Shown in pieces: positions 10,723 through 23,255 of a stretch of 64,000 nt of DNA. The notes under the pieces were generated by a model that was not told the origin of the DNA, did no database searches, and saw only the letters and a list, made by a program, of their open reading frames with translations. Position 1 is the stretch's first letter. Every line of letters starts with the position of its first letter. The DNA lies in contig OX337239.1 of NCBI GenBank assembly GCA_946965045.2, positions 1,488,001-1,552,000 of the forward strand. The letters are read 5' to 3'. A program made the translations under genes and the position numbers. This DNA is from Epithemia pelagica (Eukaryota > Bacillariophyta > Bacillariophyceae > Surirellales > Surirellaceae).

Positions 10723-13070
10723 GATTGCTTCTTCGATGTCGACGGCGAGAGTCTTGGATTCGAAAAAATAATGCGCAAAAGACGCGATGGATGGAAGATT
10801 TGAGTTTGGTGTCGACCTTTCGGACACGTAGACGGATCGGTTTTTGAGTGCATGTAGATTGTCACACCTTCGCAAAGAAGTTCATCTCGGGTGCTCGGAA
10901 CGTCAGCTCATCAGGTTATGAGGCGTACTGAAAAATTTTACTTTGGAATAAAGTATGGTGTTACGGATTACTGGCTTCCGTTTGGCAAGACAAGAACAAA
11001 TTGGTGGTGGGAGCCACTCCCTATCATCTTCTCTTGAAAACTGAATCTTCAGCGCGTGTGCCATGTCAGCGATACTTCACATGGGAAAGATGACTGGGAG
11101 GATTTCTGATGCGGTAAACAACGTATGAATACTTATGGATATTGGCGATAGAATCTACCAATGCCCTTATCAGCGTTACAGTTTGATAAACAAGAATACG
11201 GGTATTTAGAGTCTTTTCGTAGCAGTGCGGTTAAAATCTGCTGTATGTACGGAAGCTTCTGCGTCATAGCGACCGTATCCTTGACGTCACGCACATATTC
11301 ATGTCGTGTCCCGGTAACATGGTTTCTGCATGTGCAACGTTGCAGAGGAAATGCAAATTCATGTGTCTGACTCTGACATCTACCACAGGGCAGATGCAGA
11401 AAGATCTGCTTGGGAAGTTTGGAGTCGACAAGGATGGTGAGTGTCGACCGTCGAACGTCGAACGTCGACCGTCGATAGCGTAGGACGTTGATCGGTGTGG
11501 GGTCAAGTTACCACTTTAATCAAGGTTCCTACGTCTCTTCTAAGTCAAGTAGATCAATGGCTATTATGGGGTCAAAGTTCTATGATAATCACTTTGTTTG
11601 AATGGAGTGAGCCTGTGCTCGATGCGAGCTCGACATCCAACTCATTGGACCAAGTTCCTCCCGAGCGAGTCGTCGTCGTCGTCTTGTCCATCTCCCAAGA
11701 TTTTTGAGTGACGAGTCAACAAAAGGTACGCCAACTGGAGTTTTCGTTGCTATGAAAATTAGAATATTTGAGAAGATCCGCACAAAACATTTTTCTGTCG
11801 GAAAGCAACAGCTCTTCCAGTCAAGAATTCCCCCGGCCCATCAAGTTGAAGGTTGCAACCATGCATCCGCATGCTATCCAAGTTACAAGGCCGTTCGCCC
11901 TTCCAATGTGGAATGTGACCAGGACGTCATTTTCAGAAATGGCCCGTGCCTCAAACTTATTGAAAACAGATTTGTCATGGTCTCTGTCAAGGAGGATACT
12001 CTTCTTTTCCTATCAAGCCAACCGTGGCGTTCTCGGACGTCGAACTGCCTGAAACAATGTGAAAAGGTAACTCTTCTCCAAAAGACTTCACCATTTCCGT
12101 AGGCAATAGCGACCTTGGTTCATTTGCGGCTCAAGGGAAATGTCATCGTTTGCCATGGAGCAATACCAAATGGCTAAAGCCTTCGGGTGGAAAATCCTTG
12201 GTCCAACAAAAAGCTTATCGTTGACCGTGAAAGCATCACAGGCGAGAACCACCAGAACCGTCTCTCACCCAGTGAGGTCGCGCTTCTTTCAACGGAGTGC
12301 CCTCCAAAATCAAGAAAGAGATGGAACTTTCTAGCAACAACGTATCGTATCGTCCACTGGATTGAGTAGACACTTCTATACCTTCCATAATAATGCCTTT
12401 GGCGTTTTGGGAACCAATTGCGGACCCTCGTAGACTAATCGTCAACTCAACTCAGCTTTCCACGCAAACCTCATGCTTCTTTCCTACCTTTGCGCTACGT
12501 CCTTCACGGGATGAGATAGAACATTGAGAGCTTGTGGGAGACGTTTTCCCTGTCGCTGTCGATGGTCATCATTGGTACGGATTGTGTTATCTTTTTGACG
12601 TTTTGTGGGGCCAAGAGCCAATGCGTCGTTGTCAGTCGTCATCGTCAATCGTCATGTACAGCGTAGGATCGGAACTCGGAACCTAAACAATTGTTTGACG
12701 TCAGCGACCATGCGACATGCGACTCGCATGACCCGGCCGGGTATCCATCCTGCGGGTATCGAAATCGGGGAATCGGAAAACTCGGGGATTCGATGTGTCA
12801 GAACAATGGCATTGGCAATTGGCATCGACTATCGACTGCCCTAATCCAGTTGTTCGTGCCGAAGAACAGATCTATCCTCGATGATTCAAAGCTGGATGCA
12901 GTGGATTCCTCAGGAAACTGGACGAAACCTCGGATTCCAACTGAACTTCTGTACAGCCCTTTTGAGGACTTCCTGAGGGACGTTCACATTCACATAGGTG
13001 GCCCGCACATGTCTTCGGAGGAATGATGATCCTCGCTGATCCATGGCTCAAAACTCTGTAACTGATAAGC
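10723..13070. other. Gene-poor stretch upstream of P-ATPase copy 1
   Basis: No open frame here has convincing protein features; candidates at 11704-12102 and 12691-13026 (plus strand) lack recognisable domains. The stretch holds TGACGT-type motifs at 10900-10905, 11282-11289 and about 12697 and a short heptamer repeat at 11443-11477. The part next to 10722 should contain the promoter of ATPase copy 1. Confidence 0.5.
11443..11477 (+). repeat. Five tandem 7-bp units (GTCGANC type)
   Basis: Five consecutive heptamers read gtcgacc, gtcgaac, gtcgaac, gtcgacc, gtcgata. It is a short microsatellite in non-coding DNA, about 720 bp upstream of ATPase copy 1. Confidence 0.8.
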
Positions 13071-13454
13071 ATGAGTTCCTTCAATGTGTTCTCCAGATCA
13101 TCGAACTCACAGCAAAACGGTAGCTACTTCCTGGAGAAGGACTTTTCAAATGAGCTGAACACCGTCTTCACCGCTCCCCGTGGAGTTTCAGTCAAGTGGA
13201 CCCTCAGGCCCAGGGCCCGCATGCCTCCTCCCATTCTCAAGGAAGAAAACCGTTATGGACTCAACCTTGTCTTTCAGGCAGCGCAAAACGGTGGACTAGT
13301 ATTCCAGAGTTTCCACGATATCAACATCCCTATGGATTGGATGCGCATACCTGATGTGCGTCTGTCGGAGATGCTCCTCCGTTCAAGGGTGGCGGCGTAT
13401 AGACACGTATTCCCTGCTTGCACCATGGCTCTAGTGGGCCGCAACTCCATATAA
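13071..13454 (+). CDS. Hypothetical small protein, weak candidate
   Basis: ATG to TAA, 127 residues, no intron needed. The composition is protein-like (a block LNLVFQAAQNGGLVFQSF, then AAYRHVFPACTMALVGRN near the end), but I see no domain, signal peptide or membrane span and no neighbour that explains it. It sits in a gene-poor stretch, tail to tail with the DUF1349 gene. It may be a chance frame or the remains of a longer gene. Confidence 0.25.
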   Translation: MSSFNVFSRSSNSQQNGSYFLEKDFSNELNTVFTAPRGVSVKWTLRPRARMPPPILKEENRYGLNLVFQAAQNGGLVFQSFHDINIPMDWMRIPDVRLSEMLLRSRVAAYRHVFPACTMALVGRNSI

Positions 13455-13587
13455 AAAAAACAGGGAAGCACACGCATTCGGCTAAAACATAAAAACGTGC
13501 TTCTGCGCACTTCAAGAGACTGTTCCTCTACTTCTATGTATACATTTCGGGTGGGACCATGGTCGCTTAGTCCTACTATTGAGCGGG

Positions 13588-14502
13588 TCATTCATGTTGT
13601 CGTGGAGCCAACTCATCCAAATTGCCTTGAGCATTGTGATCAAAGATGGATCCTTTCTGAATACGAAAAGATGTAAATTTGACATGGCCCCCTTGTTGGT
13701 CTTCGGGGCAACATCCAAAGACACCGGCCCACATGGAGTCGGATGTCGGACCTTGCTGCATTTTGTTTCTTGCAGCTGTTGAGTCAATTGGACTTGTGGT
13801 AGAAGCCGCTGGATCCTGACTGGTGGCTACAATCGTATCACTGAGATTTGCGATTCTGATGAATTCCCAAGTTTCGCTGGAAAGATCTGTATCCTCCGAT
13901 TTCCTTGTTCCATACTGGGCTTCCACCACAATACTTGTCCCTCGACAATGTACTCGAATGCTACAATCCACCTTTTGGAATGATTTGTTTGCCCAACTTT
14001 CATTGGTTCCGCTGTCGATTGTTGTCTTCTCAGAGGGCCATGGTTGTGTGGACCAATCGCTGTACACATTGGTAACAACACAAGACAATCGAGCCGTGTG
14101 ATCCACTACTTCAATGCCCGTTTTAATCCAATGTTCCCTGTCCAAGCGAATCATCAATCCGGCTTGATCAAACTGACAAACAGCATATAACATAAAGCAC
14201 GTTTCAATTGTGTAGTATTCAGTTCGAAGTAAGGTTGCATACAAGAGGCAACCGTCGTCCTTGACAAGCAGTGGTTCGTAGTACGTAAGACGCCAATAGT
14301 CCTTTTTGGCCGCTGGAAAAAGAACTAAGGACGACGAAATCGGTTCGACATGCCATTTGCCATCACGACCCTCACGTTTCGATTCTTCTGCTGGCGTTGT
14401 ATCCCAAGAATCGGGGGCACAAAACACTGAAGTGGTGCCTCAGGACTAGAAGGTCCTGCAATAGTTCCTTCAAAGCCAGACACTACGACCGTCATGCTTA
14501 CT
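13588..14502 (-). CDS. DUF1349 (Ree1-type) protein, start codon probably split by an intron
   Basis: The coding body is 14426-13588. It carries the DUF1349 (concanavalin-like, yeast Ree1 relatives) blocks in order: YWRLTYYEPLLVKDDG, FDQAGLMIRLD, HWIKTGIEVVD, LSCVVTNVYSDWSTQPWP, VHCRGTSIVVEAQYG, WEFIRIANLS, MWAGVFGCCPEDQQGG, VKFTSFRIQKGSIFDHNA. That is a full-length member of about 280 residues. The frame has no ATG before residue ~80 and is closed upstream by TGA. A good 75-bp intron (GTAAGC at 14501 to TTCAG at 14427) would join the A at 14502 to TG, creating ATG followed by FCAPDSWD. Members of this family are small soluble proteins of poorly known function; Ree1 is linked to enolase regulation in yeast. 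Confidence 0.8.
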
Positions 14503-14832
14503 CAAAAATTGAAATTGGGTCGTCGTGCTCCTTGCCAATGTTCGGATCTCTTTGATGGTCCTCACAGCTTTACGCCTTCCTGTCCGTCTTTGTTGCTGAA
14601 GCTTCGACTTTCTCTACTGTTCTCCACCAGGAACTAAGATTGAGTTCCGTTTGATGAACACATTCAAGAAGAAGATCTTCTTTTGCGAGGTGGAAAGATC
14701 TTTCGGGGAACGAATGATCGTATGCGACTGGAATAATGATCAGGTCGCTCATAGGTCTCAGAAACTCCCTGACGCACCATTGCGAATCAAAGAATCAACA
14801 GCCAACAGATCAGAAAAAGATCAGTCTCTCTA

Positions 14833-16533
14833 ATGGGCACCATGTATCCTACGAGAAGAATGTCGTGCTGGTCTGTTTATGTCATGGGAGCAGCCTTCTC
14901 CCTGCTCTTTTGGACTCCACTGGTTGCCATTGCGTTTTCATGGCCCTCACCATCGTCTGGCCCTGGATGTCATGTCACATTCGCTACAGCTAATGGCCAT
15001 GCATCCAGTCCGTCGACAGTATCAACGGAAACAACCCTGGATTCAGAGAAGGAGGAGAACGAACAACGAGCAGCTCCCATACCTTCCTCTGATTTGCAAG
15101 TCCTTCAAGAGTGGGACCCAGACGTGGCACAGTTGATTGGTATGGAAGAAGATCGGCAACGACGTGGTTTGGAGTTGATTGCCTCGGAAAACTTTTGCTC
15201 CCTGGCAGTGAGAGAGGCTTTGGGAAGTTGCCTTACGAACAAGTACAGTGAAGGGCGAGTCGGCGCTCGTTATTACGGTGGGAATGAGTACATTGATGCC
15301 ATGGAGCAACTTTGTATGGATCGTGCCTTGGAGTTGTATGGATTGTCTAGTGAAGAATGGTGTGTGAATGTGCAACCCTACTCTGGTTCACCGGCCAATT
15401 TCGCAGTGTACACAGCCCTATTAGAACCACACGATCGTCTCATGGGCTTGGATTTACCTTCAGGAGGCCATTTGACTCATGGCTTTGTCAGCCCTACGGG
15501 TCGGAAAGTATCGGCAACATCCATTTACTTTGAATCCATCCCCTACGTTGTCAATCCTGATACTGGATTAATTGATTACGAAGATTTGGAGTATAGGGCT
15601 CAATTGGTTCGACCCAAGTTGCTGATTGCTGGTGCGTCGGCTTATCCAAGAGAATGGGATTATGTCCGTATGCGAGAAATTGCCGATTCGGTACAAGCCA
15701 TTTTTATGGTGGATATGGCTCACATTTCTGGTTTGGTGGCCGGAGGCGAAGTCAACTCTCCTTTTATCCATGCCGATGTAGTAACCACGACAACCCACAA
15801 ATCATTACGGGGACCACGGGCCGGTATGATTTTTGCCAAGAAACAGTTCATGGAGGCCATAGATCAGGCAGTTTTCCCGGCCCTACAAGGTGGTCCCCAC
15901 AATCATCAAATTGCCGCCTTGGCAGTCGCCCTACGAGAAGCCCAAATGCCAGAGTTTAAAAACTATGCAAAGGATATCGTGGATAATGCCAAAGCCTTGG
16001 CGAAAGCATTGCAGGAACGATATGGACATACGTTGGCGACGGGAGGGACGGACAATCACTTGTTGTTATGGGATGTTCGACCTTTTGGCTTGACAGGATC
16101 AAAGGTGGAGTATGTCTTGGAACAAGTAGATATAACTGCCAACAAAAATGCACTACCGGGTGACCGCTCGGCTCTGCACCCTGGAGGGATCCGATTGGGC
16201 ACACCGGCACTCACCACGCGAGGCATGAAGGCAATGGAAATGGAAAAGGTGGCCGAGTTCCTGCATCGAGCTTGTCAGATATCAATTGACATACAACAAC
16301 AAGCACTTGACCAGAAAGTGGCAGAGCTCCAGGACAGCAGCAATGCTGCAGTAAAGGAGACGGGATCAGTGTCAAGTAAACCCAAAGTCTTGCTCAAAGA
16401 CTTCAAAGCAATGCTGCGCAATGATGAATCCTTCCAAACCAAGCTAGATGATCTGAAAACAGAAGTGCAAAGTTTTGCCCTACGGTTTCCAATGCCGGGT
16501 GATGATGGCCGCACTCCTAGTATAGATCGATGA
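14833..16533 (+). CDS. SHMT: Serine hydroxymethyltransferase, plastid-type presequence
   Basis: 566 residues, one exon. The enzyme interconverts serine plus tetrahydrofolate with glycine plus methylene-tetrahydrofolate, with PLP bound. Family blocks are all present: [70 protein letters not shown], the PLP-lysine motif [12 protein letters not shown] (Lys ~322), [28 protein letters not shown] and [14 protein letters not shown]. Residues 10-34 form a signal peptide ending ...[10 protein letters not shown], with Phe at the expected cut, followed by a Ser/Thr-rich transit-like stretch to ~75. That pattern predicts import into the complex plastid. A TGACGC motif lies 58 bp upstream of the ATG. Cytosolic and mitochondrial isoforms would be expected elsewhere in the genome. 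Confidence 0.96.
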   Translation: MGTMYPTRRMSCWSVYVMGAAFSLLFWTPLVAIAFSWPSPSSGPGCHVTFATANGHASSPSTVSTETTLDSEKEENEQRAAPIPSSDLQVLQEWDPDVAQLIGMEEDRQRRGLELIASENFCSLAVREALGSCLTNKYSEGRVGARYYGGNEYIDAMEQLCMDRALELYGLSSEEWCVNVQPYSGSPANFAVYTALLEPHDRLMGLDLPSGGHLTHGFVSPTGRKVSATSIYFESIPYVVNPDTGLIDYEDLEYRAQLVRPKLLIAGASAYPREWDYVRMREIADSVQAIFMVDMAHISGLVAGGEVNSPFIHADVVTTTTHKSLRGPRAGMIFAKKQFMEAIDQAVFPALQGGPHNHQIAALAVALREAQMPEFKNYAKDIVDNAKALAKALQERYGHTLATGGTDNHLLLWDVRPFGLTGSKVEYVLEQVDITANKNALPGDRSALHPGGIRLGTPALTTRGMKAMEMEKVAEFLHRACQISIDIQQQALDQKVAELQDSSNAAVKETGSVSSKPKVLLKDFKAMLRNDESFQTKLDDLKTEVQSFALRFPMPGDDGRTPSIDR

Positions 16534-18197
16534 CGACACTAAGTTGCGTTGCCTTGTTAACACTATCTTCTCTCTTGCCGTTCATTGTGGGTAGGAGTAC
16601 GGTGGGATAACCCGGAGGTCGAGTTTTCTGCGTGACACGCGATCCGATAACGAGATGATAGTCCAACTCCCTCCGACCATGGCCGAGGATATACGGGGAA
16701 TGGATCTGAAAGTGTCAGCCCGGAATTGTATCACTGTTGAAGTTCTGTCCTGGGATCAAAAGGGTTTTTAATGGAATGCAGGTATGAAAAACCGGTAAAA
16801 TTAGAAGGCGCTCGTTGTTTGTGTCATATGTCATATCGAAAGTCGCACTCTCGCATCATTTTCTCACGACGCTCTGTTGGTTGTAAGTATCTTGTACAAA
16901 TTGCCCAGTGACAGGCATTGATTTTTGGGTACCATGGACTTTTCTCGGAACTCTTGGAAGAAGGAAACCCTTGACAATCAGTTGAAAAGCAACAACTACC
17001 ATCGGCGAGGGAAACGCATTGCAAAAGTTGCCTTTGCGCAAGGATCACGATGGATGAGTTCACGTATTCGGTCAGAACAAGTTGAAGGGAGTCCAATAGG
17101 CCTGTAGGAAGGGACAAACACATGCAACATTGTCTCGCTTATCCCTCTCATTGTCGTCAGGCCCAAGTGAAAGTCCTTTCATACGAGGTTGCATGAGCCT
17201 GTCGAACACCATATGTGGTTTCTAGGGCCCCCACTTACATTCATCAACGGAGAAAAGGCTTCATGGAAAGCTTTCCGTGTCACCAAACTTTTCATGCTAT
17301 CAACCTTGTTAGATGAGAACACCACAACAGTCCATTATCTAAGTCATTTCCTCCAACCGCCATACGACGAGCACTTATTCTTGGGTTCACTCTCGAACTT
17401 GAACTCTGAAAAATGGATGATTTTCCTTCTTGATTCCCGGTATGATCGAACATGCTTTGTTTTATTGCCGCTGTCGCCGTAGGACAACATCGCGAAGGAC
17501 CGTATCGGATGGCAATGATTGACTGATCACATTTGGTCGGCGTCTCCCCGTCATGCATGGACAAACACTCCTCAACGCCCTATATCGACGCTTCTTTCCT
17601 GTCCCTTGGTACGGTGAATCCCAAGAGCACAAACCAACATGACGGTTGCAGTCCGGAGTCCGGACCAAGCCAGTTTTTATGCAACACTCTTGGTGGCACT
17701 ACTTGACCGAATTCCCAAGTACAGCCAGACATGTTGCCTTGTCTGGAGATTATGTCGAAAAGGGCGTCAAGATCAGTCGACAGGGAATACACATTTCTTG
17801 GTTCACACTGGCGAATATGCCCGTCACCTGAACTTGCTGTCAAGTTAGAAGTTTGCAGCACACAATGGATCTTTGCTACGTTGGGGACAAGAAAGTACGA
17901 CGAACGGGTAACAATGTATGATGAGCTAAAGAACAGTTGTGCATATCGCATTGAAATGGTTGGGCCCGATGTTCATGTGGTACATTTGGTTTTGAGAAGG
18001 GCTGCGTTCTTACGATTCTTCATGGAGCAAAATGCCAGTGTTATGTCGGAAATGCACGGAGGAGACCTCAACAAGCTCAACTTTTTGTTTCGTGACGTCG
18101 ACATGGTCCCTTTGCGGGGTAAAGATGAGAAAAGCAGAACAGCCGATGGGCAAATTTGGGGTAAAGATAAGGAGGACAGTCAGTGAGTCTCTCGTTC

Positions 18198-18380
18198 CGT
18201 ATGATAAAGCGCTTCACTACAAGGTTCATTGATTGTCATCTTCGTCATTGGTAAAGCCGGTGGTCGACTTTTGGGGGAGCACGAGGGAGACAGTGGGTTT
18301 TCATGTCGTATGATAATATGGTGCTTCAATACAAGTTCCAGTCATTATCGTCTTTGTTGTTGGTAAAGCAGAAGTCGAGT
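18198..18380 (+). repeat. Diverged direct repeat, two units about 109 bp apart
   Basis: Units start at 18198 and 18307 with cgtatgataa, share cttca.tacaag, then tcat..tcgtc/tttg, then ttggtaaagc near their ends. Each unit is about 72 bp and matches at roughly three of four bases by eye. This is a small ancient tandem duplication in non-coding DNA. Confidence 0.6.
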
Positions 18381-19208
18381 AAGGTTACCGCAGCAACCGC
18401 AACGGTGACTCCACCCGAGTACTCACCTGGTTCGTCAATTCTGGATGGTACGTCACTTGGAACGCTCTGTGTATTGGGCAAGTGAAATGTACGATAGGGT
18501 GATTTGGTGTTCCGGTCCAATAGCCTCAAGGCAGTTTTCTCAGCCGTATTTTGTCACGACTTCGTCGTATTCTCCAAACACGTGTCTTCACTCAACGGAA
18601 CGAGGCCAATTGGTTTCCAGTTGTTTGGAGGATATATTTCTTCATGCCGTGGACTCACTGCTTCTCTTCTGGTGATACGACGTTATCACTTTCACAACAA
18701 TCGGGATTATATGCATGCTTTCCCGAAAGGCGAAGAACAACCTTGTATTAGTTCATATGAACTATGAACCCAAGAAACAGTTTCTTCATCAAATTGGTTG
18801 ATGGTTTGGTGGTGACGACCAGATATATGTCGAGCTCACCGGTTGTTACAAGTGGAGTTATGCAGTATACATGTGCCCTCTTGACCTCTCAACCTCTGCA
18901 TAGATTCAAGTAATCCCGATGGTGCCATTGTCTCTTGCTCTCGGTATCACCTTCCGAACGCGAAAAATACATTACGCATGTTTTACTTGCCGCGTCTTCT
19001 CACCCTACGAAAAGGCATTGCAGTGAAATTGAGATAGCACTCATTGGTGTTGTTCCTTTCCAAAATCATATTACCTTCGGGACTGATTGTCGGTCCTTGG
19101 GACGAGGGACGCATAGTCACAAGACTTGTAGAAGTGGTGTGCATTTTCACTGAATGCCAGCATCACGGGCAGAGAGAAGAACATATTTAACAATCTCACT
19201 ATCTCCTG

Positions 19209-19280
19209 CATTACAGTGGTGCAGGATCCTAATCTTGGCTTTTACATTACAGTGGTACAGGATCTTCATCTTGGCTTGTG
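19209..19280 (+). repeat. Two tandem 36-bp units
   Basis: Units 19209-19244 and 19245-19280 share cattacagtggt, caggatc and atcttggctt in the same order, with only a few differences. No coding sense is apparent. Confidence 0.8.
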
Positions 19281-20890
19281 ATCTTCCCCAACGCACTAGC
19301 CCGAGTTTGGACATTGAACATGTTCATGCACAATGGATGACCTCCCCCCATTGATTGGCATTTCCCCCCAACATACTGCTACGGTCCTAGGCCCTGGTCG
19401 TGGTGGCTCATGTCTTTTCCCCTTTGTTTACTCATATGGATTGCCTTTTTTTGGCATTCATCAAAACACACGGAACGGGCTGACAACTCTTCGCATCATG
19501 GCTACTGGAGTTCGCTCGGTTCTCCCCAAGTTTTGGGTTTGACAATTGTCACATGAATCATGGAGATGACCCACCCGCTCCGCTGGTCTCGAAAGATATG
19601 GATCTTGGTCGGGATTTCCCTGCAGGATGGACAGGCAATTTATTGGAGTACTTTTTATTTGGCTCGCATGGGCCACGCTTCCCTGTATGGGATTCCCTGG
19701 GAAAGCTGGGCTGGCAGGGGGGATAATGGATGAAAGCATTTGCCGTGGAAAAACTTTGGTGGTCGTCGTGGATCACGTCGCTACAGTATAGAGGCTGAAT
19801 GGACAATTGATGCCGATTCTGTCAAACGAAGCATGTGGAGAAGTACTCTCTTTTCAATGGATGTCCAAGAATCCAATAATTGTACCCTCATTATCTTCTG
19901 GGCATTGCAATGTTAAAGGATCCACGATCGGAAGAAATTTGCTGGTAGTGATGTCAGCTTTTAGTGCTATGGAATGACTTGTTGTCTGGGACACTCTCCC
20001 CTAGCTGGCACGATACACTTGCGTCTGTGAAAGCATTATAGTTCTCATCGATTGCTCGAAAGTTCACATTCCAACAAAGTCACTAGAGGTCCTCCTTTGA
20101 TTGTTCATTCAATAACTCTGCTGTTATGTCGATGCCAATGCTATGATATTTGGTGATTTACGGATCAGTAAGATCTTTCACTTATGCTACGTACTCATTT
20201 CTCGACAAACTGTAGTAATATCCAGGGCAGACCGTTTCATGGAACTTTTCCTTTAGTCGTCCATCTTGCTCATACTTGTCGTCACAATGCCAGAATGAAA
20301 AAGACCAGATTGAGACGGACAAATGCACTTGTGATCTGCTAACAGGAGCTAGCCGTGGCAAGAACAGAAACATTACACTGTCGGGTGGGCCATATGAATT
20401 AGAACCTGATTCACACCACGCTGGATTGACTAGGGAGGTCTCGGCTGGGATGACAGTGTATGGCATCCTTGGCGGCACACGTTTCTGTTCGAAAACAATT
20501 ACATCTCACTTGCAGAGAAGATGTCTCTGGAAAGCAAGCTTCTTGAGTGCAAGGGAATTTCCCCCGAGAAATCTTCATGTGACAAAACGGACAAGCAGTT
20601 CTCGTTGTGCAATTCAGTTTTGCCGATCTTCTTCATCTATCATTCATGACGATTGGGATTGGGGTCTTACTTCTGTGCCAAAGGTCTTGTGGAACATAGG
20701 ATGTATACATAACCTTTCACTCTCGTAGAATTTTTTTGCCTGGCTCCGTCATCTCACCGTCGAAAACACAACATTGGTTTGAATTCCCCAAGACAAAATG
20801 ACCATTCCCTCCGACAAAAATAAGCTGATCAAGCTCCAGGATATATTCGTCCGAGCCAAAAATCATGTCGACGGTCGATCAACTAGACTT

Positions 20891-21496
20891 TTACGTTGTC
20901 TTTGCCATGACGTTCATTACTTGTTTCATAGCGTTGGCCAAGGCAGCCCGCTCCTCCATGCATATCACTAGCGGTCCATAACGCTGCTGGCGCTCTTCAA
21001 GTGTCAGCGACAGTGTCTCAAGAGTTTGTGTGGCGAGGCGTACCATGGCAATCGACACATGATCACCCTCGAGCCCCTCGTTGCCGGTCGTCGTCGTCAG
21101 TGTGTCGGCGACGGCCACTGACGACGGGGTTCCCGTAGCATTCTCTGCTTGCTTAACATTTAAGGTTGTCGCCTTTTGTGCCGTCTTCCAGGTTTCAACG
21201 GCTTCCATCTGAGCTGCTTGTGCATCCCTTGACTTTTGTCTGTTCTCCCAACCGAGTGGTGGAGAGATTGACGTAGTTGCCGACATGTTGTGGTCGTCGT
21301 CTTGTTTGGTCTGATTGCGATAAAACTCTCGCACTTGGTCACTGGTCTTGTAACCCTGGATTTGACCTTTAGCTCCAACGTCGTCCGAATAGGCATTCCG
21401 AGCTTTGGAAAATCTTGTGGCCGCAACGCCTCCCAGCGCCATGTCTTTTTCCGACATTTGATTGGTCCGATCCTCCCATCCGATTGGTAGGCTCAT
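20891..21496 (-). CDS. Hypothetical hydrophilic protein
   Basis: The ATG at 21496 gives 201 residues (MSLPIGWEDRTNQ...). The frame is open further upstream but that part looks like 5' leader. The short block LPIGWEDR near the N-terminus is echoed by SPPLGWENRQKSR at ~76-88, so a GW-E-(D/N)-R element occurs twice. The C-terminal half (from ~125) is helical, with VSIAMVRLATQTLETLSLTLEERQQRYG and a final AALANAMKQVMNVM, and may form a coiled coil. There is no signal peptide or membrane span. I do not recognise the family; the repeated GWE(D/N)R element and clean frame support a real gene. Confidence 0.6.
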   Translation of the reverse strand: MSLPIGWEDRTNQMSEKDMALGGVAATRFSKARNAYSDDVGAKGQIQGYKTSDQVREFYRNQTKQDDDHNMSATTSISPPLGWENRQKSRDAQAAQMEAVETWKTAQKATTLNVKQAENATGTPSSVAVADTLTTTTGNEGLEGDHVSIAMVRLATQTLETLSLTLEERQQRYGPLVICMEERAALANAMKQVMNVMAKTT

Positions 21497-23255
21497 AATG
21501 AATGATGGTATCTTGAAAACACACAAGTTCTTGTTCTCTATAGAACAAGGCTTTTGATTGATGTTGGGACTCGATGCTGGGACTCCAAAGTAGTAGGTGT
21601 AGCTCTGTTGTTGCTCCTCTCCTTTCTTGGTGAGCTTCGTCGAAGTTGACGGCGGCAACAGAATGAAGAATTCAACGCGCTTCTCTCCTAAAAACAACCA
21701 CGCTTTCTTCCCCCACACATCGGAAGTGGTAAATGCGACTGGGATGTGTGACCAGCCTTTCCGAGACAGTCAGAAAACTTTTCGGAAACGCAATGTCGCA
21801 CGATGTAAACCAATGTAGAAGCCTTAGTAGTCGTTGCTTGAAGGAGTAGAAGTACGTGTATCCTCAGTTCCCGAAAATGCATGGCGAACCAATGCGAATG
21901 CGACAATCGCCCTTCCCAAGGAATCTGAAATACTTAAGAGGTTCCCATTCGTATCCTCCCACGTCGCCGTCGCAAAAGACGTTGATTACCGCTTCTCCAA
22001 GTCTATGATACACAAGATACCCTCCGACTAGGTGTCCGCTTCTTAGCCGTCCGGCCGCTCTCCGCGACCAATCATTTTCATTTTCTTTTTTTTTCGTTTA
22101 TCAAGAAAATTTCTGGTTAAAATGAAAATGAGCACGCCGGCCTTCTGGATCACCCTTTCGAAATCTTGTGAGCAGACGTGCGCGCTTTGACCGTTGGTCT
22201 TCCCTTTTCCCTTTCCTTCCAATTCCAACTCCTCACAAATTTTGTTACTTCGTCTTTTCTCTTTTCGGTGTTTGTCATGGACATGCACCATGAACATGCA
22301 TTCTCCATCATTTGCGTATCACTGACATTCGACATGCAAAGGCCATAGATAGTGTTTGGCTGTGCCCCCTTCCCTCCTTTTTCTAGTGTTCTTTGTTCTC
22401 GTGTAGTTCTCGGTTTAAAAGCACACCTTCATCCACATCTGCACACCTTGTTTGTCTATGCCGTAGGCTTGTCTCTTTGCAAGCAAATGAGCTTTACCTA
22501 CTACTACCTCTTTTAGAATGACTCTCTTCCTGCTTGTGTCATGGAGCATGCAGAGTCCCCCATGCTGCTGAGAAACACAGGGGATACTCCGGGCAAAAAA
22601 AAACGACCAAGAGGAGGAAGTCGACAACACAAGACACTACAAAGACTCAAACTGAGCAACAGATGAGAAAGGGATGGTTTGCTTCACTAATCCTATCTCA
22701 CAGAGGTTTAAAATTCTACTCCTACGAATGAAATACAACACGAATCCTACATTTGATTTTAGCTGCCGCCCATTGAACATTGAATGGACCAAAAATGGAT
22801 GTTGTACGGCACAAGCACTTGACAGTGTGGCAAAGAAGTGAGAACCTAACCCAAACCATGGTCCATTACACTGCAGGGATTAGGCCTTCCGGAACTTACC
22901 ATGCTGACAAAGATGACATGCTCAGTGCTCAGTAGCAAATCATGAGGCCGTTTTGGGGTTTGGTTTGATGTTCTTGTCTCATTTTGTTGCGGCGTCGATT
23001 TTATGACTCCTGACAGAACAGGAATATTTTGAGTCTTGTTGAGCAGAGCGCCTGCCAACTTCCAACTGCCAAATCACGCCAGCCTCTTCTAACGGAAGTC
23101 AGATTTTTTTCTGGCGGAGATGGAGTTTTTGGTGAGCGGGACAGACCACTAAAGAGTTGACAGGCAGACCACTAAAAAGCGGACATCTAGTCGGTGCCAT
23201 CTAGTGTAGATCACGAGTGCTTTGGAGTTGCTCCCATCCACCAGTTTTGAGGGGA
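21497..23255. other. Intergenic, low complexity in part
   Basis: No supported gene. A pyrimidine-rich plus-strand stretch runs from about 22080 to 22260. From ~23140 onward short direct repeats appear (cagaccactaaa twice, catctagt twice), leading into the tandem block upstream of ATPase copy 2. Confidence 0.5.

Larger units (their letters stand above)
16534..20890. other. Gene-poor stretch of about 4.4 kb
   Basis: No recognisable gene was found. The longest ATG frame (17731-18186, 151 codons, plus strand) has no known domain. Two pairs of direct repeats are visible: a diverged pair near 18198 and 18307, and a 36-bp pair at 19209-19280. The composition is more even and less protein-like than the flanking genes. 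Decayed mobile DNA is possible but I could not identify terminal repeats or catalytic motifs. Confidence 0.5.

Noticed and set aside
17731-18186. 151-codon plus-strand frame in the gene-poor stretch
   Set aside because: ATG-initiated, but no domain, leader or repeat, and no splice partner; kept only as a remark in the intergenic entry.
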